Below the pieces are notes generated by a model. That model did no database searches. It worked only from the letters and a program-made list of their open reading frames with translations, and was not told the origin of the DNA. The translations under genes were made by a program, and so were the position numbers. A stretch of 64,000 bases of DNA from the NCBI GenBank assembly GCA_018881555.1, contig JACAXG010000018.1, forward strand, positions 6,509,634-6,573,633, given 5' to 3'. This DNA comes from Amblyornis subalaris. Its lineage: Eukaryota; Chordata; Aves; Passeriformes; Ptilonorhynchidae. Below are positions 35,831-46,700 of the stretch, one piece after another (the stretch's first letter is position 1; each line of letters begins with the position of its first letter).

Positions 35831-36147
35831 TCCCCAAGTAAAATTCAATTCTGGCATTTAAAGTTGTTGGGAACGAGGTTTTTTGTCATGAGAAGATGCT
35901 GATGCAGAGAGTATTTAAAAAATCTGTCATTTGAAAGCCATTTCAGATTTTTTTTTTAATATTACCACTGCCTGACTAAAATTCGCTTCAGGACTGATCT
36001 CTGGTAAGATCAGAACTGTACTAAGTCAAGATAAATGTATTTATGCTTTTAAAAAAAAAATTGTATTTCTTCAATAAGCATTTTTGCCAGCAAGTATTTA
36101 ACAACTCAAAAAATTGATCATGGTCTTTTTTTTTTCTTCATGTTTCC
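35831..36147. other. PACRGL-KCNIP4 convergent intergenic gap
   Basis: About 0.3 kb between the last plus-strand AATAAA (35808) and the furthest candidate minus-strand signal (TTTATT on the plus strand at 36148). AT-rich with A and T runs. The true gap depends on which poly(A) sites are used. Confidence 0.45.
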
Positions 36148-37691
36148 TTTATTTTTTTTTTTTTTACAAAATGTGCACATTTAGTTTACACAAACACACT
36201 ACAGCAGATTTCAGGTGTACATGTATTGTACTACTCTTATCCTACACTGGTGATAGCAGAGCAGCTTTCAACATGCCTCTAACATCCCATCTCTACACCA
36301 GAATAGATACCTGATTTATTTTTACAAAAGAATACTTGTAACCTTCTTTCTACTTCATTAATCCCCTTTCACATTTTCTGCAGCAATGTCACAATGAAGG
36401 TTGGCCTATCTCTGACAGCATTTCACCTATTTTGAAGTATTGGCATAGACTCTGTGGACAGTGTATCTTAAAAATTACATAGATNGAGGGGCAGTGTTAT
36501 ATTTTAGGTACGTACTTTTTTAGAAAAATCTTTCTAGGTTCAGAATTAAGTAGCTCCAATCTTAATGAAGAAATAATCTTAAAAAATGTAATGCGTTTAT
36601 CACATATAGATGATACATAGCTACAGTTTTCATTGTTTTCCTGGTTCTGTCTCATAGTTAAAGATATGACAAAAAGCTGCAATGGATGTTAGCCTCTCTA
36701 GCAGTCATTATTGGTAGATGCTACTACACAGTGATGTTCATTCTCAGCACTAAAGTGGGATGGCAGTTTCAAAAGTTCATGCCTTTTTCTTCATTAAAGG
36801 CAGAAAGACNTGTACTTAGGAACAGTGTTAGGATCCAGTGTAGATTTCTTCATGAAAAATTAGAAGTCAGAAGATCCTTAATTTTAGGCAAAGAGCTTTG
36901 CAGACACATCCAAGAAAAATTAAGAATACAATATGTAGGACTCCTGATATTCATGTCATGATAAATGAAGTGTAGATATACTAGGTGACATTGATAGAAG
37001 CTTACTTGTGTTTTTTAGGGAATAAGAATACCTATAAGCAGTTTCTTTTCTTTTGTTCTATAACAGTTCTTTCTCTCAAGTTATCTATTTTGTTACATTT
37101 GGGTTTGTTGGGGTTTTTTTCTGAAGGGAAAAGCGAGTCAAAGTTGGAAGGCAATTGTAGCAAGGCGTGCATTGCACACTGATTATAGCATTTTAACTCA
37201 AAGTATTATTCAAAAATGAAGACTACACCATAGAAATATGAGAAGAAAATAAATTGTAATGCCTCTGTATAAATTAGAAGCTAAGATTTAAGAAATACAC
37301 TTGAACACCTGGAGTTTAATCCAGTACAAATGAGTAGCAAAACTAAGAGAGTACTTATTTAATCTCCTTGTGATTGTATCTATTTTAACTAGGGGTTGGA
37401 ATGATAATAAAGCTGCATAATGTCGGTTCCTATTTTGTTTGAGTTTGTAGTAAGAACCTGGTTTTTCAGAACAATCCTGTTAACTAAGTAGCCACTGCTG
37501 AAGTGCTAAATTGTATAGTTTAGACAGGGTTTTTTGTTGGGAAGAGTTTATAATAAAAAATTTACTTGCATAATACATGTCTCAGTGTAAAGCTGAGTAA
37601 CTTTATTTATGATAAAGTGGGAAATCCATCTTTTAGATAATGTTGCAGAATAGCTCATATTTGTCCATTAGTTGTAGACCTAATGTCTTCA
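36148..37691 (-). other. KCNIP4: KCNIP4 3' UTR region with candidate polyadenylation signals
   Basis: Downstream (on the minus strand) of the KCNIP4 stop at 37692-37694. Minus-strand AATAAA hexamers, read as TTTATT on the plus strand, lie at 37602-37607, 36315-36320 and 36148-36153. The two distal ones would give a 3' UTR of about 1.4-1.55 kb; the proximal one a UTR under 0.1 kb. The choice is unknown. Confidence 0.5.
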
Positions 37692-37739
37692 TTAAATCAC
37701 ATTTTCAAAGAGCTGCATGGATCGCATTATATTCTCATC
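37692..37739 (-). CDS. KCNIP4: KCNIP4 terminal coding exon (C terminus)
   Basis: Acceptor TTTTTTTACAG, then 15 codons and TAA. Encodes [15 protein letters not shown], the invariant KChIP C-terminal helix that folds into the hydrophobic groove of the EF-hand core. Too short to be found as an open frame; recognised by its sequence. Confidence 0.96.
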   Translation of the reverse strand, partial: DENIMRSMQLFENVI

Positions 37740-40700
37740 CTGTAAAAAAAGACAACACAAAACCAAAAATCATACACAATTACAAATGTAGTTGGATAAT
37801 ATCTATAGTGAAATGTGGTAGAACATTTTAGTTAATTACAACTTTTTTTCAGCTTGCTTGGAGATATGGTTAGCAGAAAAAGGCTGTTAATGGATCCATG
37901 CTTAAATAAGTTTTTCTATATAGTAATGAAATCAAAACTACTCTGTCAAGAATATAATAACATATTAAGAAAATTAAATCTGCAACATTTCAGAGGTTAT
38001 CAGTTTATAATTCAGTATAACAGAATACACTTAGACAATAAGTACTCATGGAATAGTTGTATCAAGTGTGAATCTGTACATGTAATTGCTAGTCCCGTGC
38101 ATAGTACACAGGAGCCTTTTTACAATCCTAGGACTTCTGCTGCATAGTTAGGGATGATTCCAAAACACATTGAAGTGTGCACCTTTGCATGAGCCAAATT
38201 CAGTCAATTTGACAAGTATCACCACAACACTCTTCAGCTCCTCAGTTCAGATTTTCTGTGTGTTCACACTGAAAGATGGCAACTGCTTCTCAATGCTGCT
38301 TCTGCTTTCTGATTGCTTTGCATTAGGTAATTTTTTAACAAAATATTAATCTTTCAAGTTCTGCATTATGCTGATGCATCACTCTGTACTCCAGCTTTTA
38401 TCAGAAATAACTCTCAGCACAGACTCAGCAAAAAGTATTTTTCTTTGTAAGCTTTACCTTTCAGTGTATAGAAGAAAGAGTTTACTTCCAATAGCCCATA
38501 TTTGTTGGCATTTCTGGATCAACAGTTGCTTGCATAAAACAATATATATACACAATACAAGAGTTTATTACATGCTTTTTTATCATTTTCTGGTCTTCTC
38601 TGTAATGATCCTACCCTTTAGTACTTTCTTCACAGATAATACAGGCATCTTTAATTGTAGTGAATAAAAAGACTGGATTATAGATTGTTTTTGGATGTTT
38701 CATGAAAGATGTGCATCAAAAACCCACTTCTTAGAAAGGTTATCTCAATGNTATTCTGATAAGTATGTGAGACTTCTGTACATTAATCTTCCAGTAACAC
38801 TTGTTCAGTATCAATTTCCAGATAAATTATTCACTGTTCAGTCTAGTGGGTGATTTGCTTTGTAGAAAATGACAAGTCTGAGTAATTAGCTTAATTTATG
38901 TTATGAAACATGCACAGTGGGGGTTTTTTTATCTTTGATTCTGTATGCCATCTCCAGTGATGCTGCTGTAAGAAATGATCTGTGCACTATTTTGTACGAT
39001 AAAATAACTTATGGAAGCAATGATATGTAAGTTTAAAAAATAGATAGGTTATATATATTAAAACATATATAGGTTATAACCTATATAGCTCTATAGGTTA
39101 ATGCTTAAAAAGTTTGTATAGTAAAACTACTGTATTAAATTACTGAAAGTTAAAATAAACTAACTTTTTTCCCACTGCATTGCTTTGAAACATCAATAGA
39201 CTACTGAAGGTCACTGATGTAAGGTTAAAGTTTGGTTTAACTGGAGGCATTTGTCATTTAATTAGTACAAGTGGTTTTGTATATACATTGGCAACTAAGC
39301 TCAGCAAATGTGCAAAGCAAACAAAATGCTCTGAATTTGCAAAGTGTTTTGACACTTCCTACCAATTTTATTATATATGTATTATCATGAATGGAACTGG
39401 TAGTTTTCTAAAATCAGCTCCATACTTCTGAGGTTGGCTGTTTCTTTACAGAAGACTTCCAATGCCACTCTCTTATTCAGTCAAATGGGAAGTCTTCACA
39501 AGAAAATACAGGCTTGTCATAATATTTAGAACATGATGAGTTTTAGTAGCTTTTTTTTCCATCTTTGAAAACAACAAAAAACCCCCAGATGCTTGCATTG
39601 GAATTCTTTGGCAAGTGTATCTTTTTCATTTGCCTCTTTTTCCAGTACATTTTTCTACACAAATTTTCATATTAGATTTGTTAAATGATTCCTAACTGAA
39701 GACAAAGGGAGGTGTTAGTGCAAACGAAGCATTGTCCATATGAAGCACAAACTGCTCTTTGGTAATTTATATGAAGCTGGACAAATAGCAGCCGCTCTCT
39801 GGGACTCAGTCCAGCATATCTAGGGCAGCATAGTCCATTTCTCCTGTGGGAGCAGGGAGCCTCCTGGAGTCTAGATGGCAGACTGGCATTCAAACACATG
39901 TGGAGTAAGGAGAACAGGGAAATCAGGTCATTCCCTGGATGAGGATGAGGGGAAGCACCATTCTACCCAGATTGTTCTACCCAGTGTCCAGAGAAGACAG
40001 TGCTCAAAGCCTGAGCGCTTTCTAATTCCCTACATAACTGTTTTAACACTTTTTGAATGGACAGGCCATTCTTTGCAATGGAACTGTGAATTAAGAGCCT
40101 TGAACTGGCTGTATACCTCAGGCTGTGCTGTGCCACTGCACTGATAGTTGGGCCAAACCAGTACTCAGCACAACACCACAATTTTTTAAACAGCATACGC
40201 ATGTAAAATGAGTGGTTAAGAACACACCAGAGGGTTTTGATGCTACAAAAAATCTCAGGAACGTATCCCAGGAACCTGAAGTAGAACTTCTGTTCAAATA
40301 TGCTCTGCTGTGTTCCTTCTTGCTCCTAAAGTAAGCATGCCATGTAACTTTCCTTAGTTATTGCAAAACAGCAGTAAAAGGCATGTACTTCTGTAACCCA
40401 CTAATTTGGCTTCCAAGTCAAAGTAGAGGAATGCCAGTTCTCGGAGCCTGGCAAATCTTGCCTTAGATAAGCTTCAAAGAAAAGTCTCCTGCAGCCTTTC
40501 CCTGGCAGAATACACTTCCGGTATATTTAAAGATTCAGACCATACCATTTTAGATCTTATACCTATCAGAATGTTAAAAAAGGTTTTCCTACAGCGATGT
40601 TTTACAAGCAGCAGCCATGTTCCTTTGTAAAACATGTAATCCTGAAAAGAGCCAAACCACATTAACTCCTGAACTGAGTCTCTTGAAGGGCTTTTATTGA

Positions 40701-43700
40701 AACCCGGTCACTAGTGGGGTTCTGCAGGGCTCCACCCTCAACCAATCACCTCCACGCTCATCATCTTCATTAGTGACTTGGACACAGGACTCAAAGGAAT
40801 ACTAAATAAGTTTGCAGATAGCACTAAATTGGGAGGAGCTGTCAACTCGCTCGAGGTCAGGGAGGCCCTGCAGAGAGACCTGGACAAATGAAAGGGCTGG
40901 GCAATCAGCAACCATATGAAGTTTAACAAGGGCCAGTGCTGGATTTGGCACCTGGGATGGGGCAATCCTGCTTGTGTGTGTAGACTGGGCAATGAGAGGC
41001 TGGAGAGCAGCACTGTGGAAAGGGGCCCGGGGGTCCTGGTCAGTGGCAAGTTGAGAACGAGTCAGCAGTGCCCTGGCAGGCAGGAGGGCCAAGTGTGTCC
41101 TGGGGGGCATCAGGCACAGCATCAACAGCCGGGCAAGGGAGGGGATTGTCTCGCTCTGCTCTGCACTGAGGTGGCCTCACCTCCAGTCCTGGTGCAGTTT
41201 TGGGTGTCACAATATAAGAAAGACATTAAACTATTAGAGAGCATCCAAAGGAGGGCAATGAGGATGGTGAAGGATCTAGAGGGGAAGCCATATGAGGAGT
41301 GGCTGAGGTCACTTGGTCTGTTCAGCCTGGAGAAGAGGAGACTGAGGGGAGACCTCATTGCAGTCCACAGCTTCCTCTGGAGGGTAAGAGGAGGGGTAGG
41401 CACTGATCTCTTTGTGGTGACAGTGACAGGACCAGAGGGAATGGCCTGGAGCTGAGTCAGGGGAGGTTTAGGTTGGATATTGGGAAAATGTTCTTCACTC
41501 AGAGGGTGGTTGGGCACTGGAACAGGCTCCCCAAGGAAGTGGTCACAGCACCAAACCTGCCCGAGTTCAAGAAGCGTTTGGACAATGCTCTTTGGCACAT
41601 GGTGTGACTCTTGGGGTGTCCTGCACAGGGCCGAGTTGGACTTAAACCTGATGAGTCTCTTCCAATTCAGTATATTCTATGATTCTATAATCCTAACCCC
41701 AAACCTCATTTCTGAAACCAAATCTTGATATCAACATGAATTACACAGTTTGAAGCTCGGAAGTCTTAATAGAAGAACAGTTCTTAATAGGCAGAGAGAC
41801 AAAAATTTAGGCAGCAAGACACTTTTTGTATCAAAAAACCATAGCCACCATTGAAGTTAAAAGCAAGGGAAGGTGAGGTAAGTAGCATGATGACAATGGT
41901 GACTCCATCATGTAGCAGTTTAGCGAGCATCTCTCTCACNTGTATTCTGAATACTTAGCACAGGTAAATAAGAAATCTTCTAACAGACTTTAGAAACTGA
42001 ATTGCATTGCATAAGGAGAGCAAGCAATTCCTTACTANAGGTATTAATTTTCTTTGTAAATGAATCACTTAGCCCATTGCGATAATCGCTGTCATATGCA
42101 GATTAATGTGTCATTNAACTTCCAGAATGCTACAGATCTCAGCTGGGAAATGAATCTCATCTCTGTTTCTGGCAATCACTCAAAGAGTTGGCAGAGCAAA
42201 TGCCTTTTGTTGGTATTGAACAAGACTGACAAGCTGGAACCACAGTCAGTGCAATAGAGCAGTGCTGACAGATGAGACACTACCCAGTGCCCGTTGCTAA
42301 GGATACACAGGACAGCCACAGTTAGCAGAGCTGTTGACTGTCTTTCATTCCCCAAAATCAGTGGATTAAAATCAAACAAACCATCATTTACTAGGTAGCT
42401 GTGCTCATAAGAGCAACCCCAGTGAATAGCTACAGATGCATATAAAAATAGCCTGCTTCTAGAGCATCTTTGAGCTTTCCCTATTCCAAATGGTTAAAAA
42501 ACTATCACTCACTAAATGCATTTATCTTGATAGTCTTGTTCTCTTCTGTCTCTTTATTACTTTCTTCTTGATATAGAAGAAACAATAAGCACAGGCTATA
42601 TTGCTGGTCTCTATCAGCTTTGTATTAATCAGTCTGGACAAGGTATCAGTAGACCACTACTATGACTTCTTATATTTCTCACTGTAACAAATAATGTCAG
42701 GCTTATTTGCCATATCAATTTACATAATGTAATCAGGCCTATTATATTCACTAGGTCTAATGTGATGCTTTATTATACACAACAACCTTGATTCCTGGGG
42801 TGTCCTGTATAGAGCCAGGAGTTGGACATGATGATCGTGATGGGTCCCTTCCAACTCAGCCTATTCTATGATTCTATGTACCTCTCATCATGCCAAAGGC
42901 TAGTCATCCTTGTTTTATACTCTATAATGTTTCTTTTTCTTGCAATTTTTAACTGTCAAATTAACAGGATTTCCTTAAATTTACAAAAGTGCAACTTATC
43001 TTTCCTCATATCATCTCCTGGTCTGAGAACAAGTTTGTTTCTGAAGAGCAGAGGAGTGAAAACAAGCTGTAACTCTTGCTTCAGAAGTTTATTGTCCATC
43101 CTGGCTCTAGAGGCCAGGAGCTACTTTCAGCAGTTGAAAGAAATTAACAGCCACCTGGGTAGTGTAAACACTTGTGGCTGATAATCACAATCAGTTCTCA
43201 CTCCCTTGCCTTGAGAAAACTTGTCTGGTGTTAATTCTTGTCATCCAACACTTTTCAAGCCCCTTGCACTCTCCTTTTATAAGGCCTCACTACTTATAAG
43301 CACATCACAACTCACTGAGAAACTTACCCACAGATGATAAATTTTCAGGCAATATTATTATTGCCATGATTATATGCCAGTTGTAACAGGACGGTGTGCC
43401 TCAGGATTGGCGGAAGATAGAAATAAATATTTAGCTGAATGTGAAGAAACTTTTTTCTATCGAGTGGAAACAATACACTATTAAAGAAAGAAAGGATATT
43501 GGCACAGTTGTCTAATAAGCAATGACAGCTTGTATGTAACAGCTCTTCTGCAGATTCAGGCCACAAATTTATTTACACTGTTTAGTATTTTTGTGTAATG
43601 GTGTACATGCATACTCTACCTTGGGAAAATGCTGTCTCTGGTATTAAGATCACCCTCACTGACACTCCAGAAATCTGTGTAGGGCTATGATAGCATTAGC

Positions 43701-46700
43701 CAACAGATACACATTCAGTAATTATCATTGAATACTCACTTTCTGGCAGCTCTCGATGAATTCGTCTATGGTAACTACTCCATCTTTGTTTTTGTCCATT
43801 TTCTGTTAAAAAAAAAAAGTATGGGTACTGGGTTTGTGTGGCCAGGTTTTGGTAGTGGAGGGGCTATAAGGGTGGCTTCTGTGAGAAGCTGCCAGCAGCT
43901 TCCCCCGTGTCCAACAGAGCCGATGCCAGCCGGCTCCAGGANNGACCTGCTGCTGGGCAAGGCCGAGCCCATCAGGAACGATGCCCTCATGAACCCTTCG
44001 TTCTATTTTCTCTCCCCTGTCCAGTTGCGGAGGGGAGTGAGAGAGAGGCTTTGGTGGGTGCCTGGCATCCAAACAGGGTCAACCCACTACAGTATGTTTT
44101 CTGTATCCTGTATTCCTGTGTAATACAAGTCCCTTTCATTATTCATTTCAGTTATATGTCAGCCTAGGAACATCCAGTCCAAAAGTCATAGTAAGAGATA
44201 TACTGGAATATGCTTGGAGAGATTATTGTTGAAAAAGCAGAGTGTAATGAGTAGATCTGAGAAACCTGGGATGGAACCACAAAGAATAAAAAGGATTACA
44301 GAATTGGAAGGATATGAAAAACTGTTATAACAATGAAAATCTCTACCTGCTCACAGATCACTCTTTTTGGCTTCTGTGTTACCTGACCTACCTGGAAAAA
44401 TGTTTCCACATGTTGTCTAGGTGCATCTTCCTTGAGAACAGGATAGGTGCATTTCCCCATCATATCATATATTGCTTTCATGATATCAAGCATTTCCTGA
44501 AGAGAAAAAAAAAAGTTTCTGCAATGTAATGTGCATTGTAGACACTGCCTTAACTCAGAACACATAAATAATTTTTAGGATTCACACTTTAGAATAAAAT
44601 TTTGAAATTTGCCTGTTATTTTTTGACTGAACAGCTTCAAGAAGGAACTACTTAATTCCTAGAAATTCTAGCATCTGAGTTCAGCTTTCATAGATGTATG
44701 ATTTTAATTTTAAATTATTTAGAATATGTGCAAGTTCATGGATTGTGGGAAGAATCTCCCAATGTCTTATGAATAAAAATAAAAAGGAAAAGAAGTTCTA
44801 TAGTAGCAAGTGAATGGCTAAAGCACATCAGCTTCTTAGAACTGATTTTCCCTAGGGAAAATAGAAACACCCATGCACACGCCTGAACTTATGCAGAGTC
44901 CTCCTTTTATATCAAAAGCTTTGAATTTTCTTAAGAATGGCTTGTGAAAACTTTAATTATAAAAACAAGTGATCTGCAGTATGCTGAGAAATTATTCTAT
45001 AGATTACTCTTTTATAATCATGACAATGAAGTGTTTTCTAAAAGTGTAAAATTATAAGTGTAATTTACATATTTACATAAAACCCACTTTAAAAAAACTC
45101 ACTATCTTTTGATGAAAGCACTCATTTGGTCCCACTATAATTTAAGTATATGTTTGAATCCTTGCAGAATAAAAGATGTAGGAATCTTTCTGTATAAGTT
45201 GTTTCAAGTAAAAATTTTTAGAAGTAGATTCATAAAATGAGTAACACTTACTGCCCATGTACTTAATTCCTTTTTGTCCAAATATCCTACCAATCTATTC
45301 TAGTGACTGTATGTACAAATACGTAGGCATAAGTTGAAGCCAACCATTTCTGTTCCTGAAGAATTCAGACCTTTTAAAATTTCCTTAACAATTTTCCCTT
45401 TTCAATTTTCATATATGCCTTTAAAATGAGAGAATTGCTTTAATTTTTAGTGTCCCTAACTTCATAATATGTGATAAATTGTTAACACATTTAATTTGAC
45501 AATGAAACCATTCTTCTTTGAATGCAGGACTTAGCTATACAAACTTTACTTTCAGTGGCTAGAGTTAGAAGCAGACCTTACCTCTTTAGTTATATATCCA
45601 TCCTTATTTATATCATACAAATTGAAAGCCCAGTTCAGTTTCTCCTGTACTGTCCCTCGGAGTAAAATTGAGAGACCCATAACAAAATCCTAAATAGACA
45701 AAAGGTCTCAGTCAGTTTGGAATTGAGCAGTTTTTCACAAACACTCAGCAATCCAGAATAATGCATTTGTCAGAAGTCTGGAAAGATGTGTTGTTTCAAT
45801 TTTTTTTTTTTTGCTTCACTGTGTTAAGGATTGCTGGATTAACAATCTAGGCACTATTTGCTACACTCATAATTAAAAGTAAATTGAGTAATTTTCTATA
45901 AAGTAAACCATAATTTTCCATTAGTGGTTGTATCCTCTGAAATGCCTAATGCCTCACATAAGCAGTTCCTGTTGAAGTTAATACCAGGAAAAAGCAATCC
46001 CCATAGTTTAATGGTCCAAAAAAAGCTTAAATGGGAGTTAGGTTAATATAAGCACAGGAGACCAATTTGGGGAGAACTATGTACTAAGGAACATTAAATT
46101 CTTGTTAAATCTGTACCTTGTTAAAGTGGAATATGTGGTTCCCAGATCTCTTAGATCAATCTGCTGCAGTCAATATTTCAAACTTCATGTATGATACTGC
46201 ACACCTCAATTCTTATCGTTTTTAGTGGAAGTATGATAGGGAATAATAAACATGTTGTGTCCATGTACCATCTTAATGCTTTTGTGACCCACCAATGCTC
46301 TATTGCTAGAGAGCTATTCCACAGAAATTAATCAGAAGGCTTTTGAGATTATTTACATCTAGTATTTAGTTATAGATTTTTGTTTTATAATAAATACTCT
46401 TTTGACAGCACAAACCTCATTTAAATTTAGTGAGCATCTTCCAGATTGGAGAGAATATCAACTCCCATCTTCTGTATTTTTTAGCATGTTAACATTTTTT
46501 AAACAACAACTTTTTTTTCCTAACCATCTCCTCCACCTTTTTCTATTTGATAAGCATGTGAACCCATAAATATGTGAAATTGCCTCCATAATAGGTTGAG
46601 CAGAATATGGCAAGTGCTTATATTTAAATGTGCCTTTCTACATCACTGGCAAAGACATACAGGAAGTCTTAGAGTAACATTAAAGCAGAGATAATAAAAG

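Larger units (their letters stand above)
37740..43739 (-). other. KCNIP4: KCNIP4 last intron
   Basis: 6.0 kb. It contains a long plus-oriented CR1 copy (about 40.70-41.69 kb), a second CR1 tail (42.79-42.88 kb), and a small AT-rich palindrome at 39066-39087. No other coding exon was seen. Confidence 0.85.

Noticed and set aside
40916..41455. 179-codon open frame, longest in the window
   Set aside because: It is the decayed C-terminal part of CR1 ORF2, not a host gene. The opposite-strand frame at 41122-41598 is its shadow.
43817..44095. AGTAT on both sides of the LTR read as a target-site duplication
   Set aside because: Using it would move the ends off the TG...CA termini typical of LTRs. 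With TG...CA ends only GTA is shared, so no duplication is claimed.
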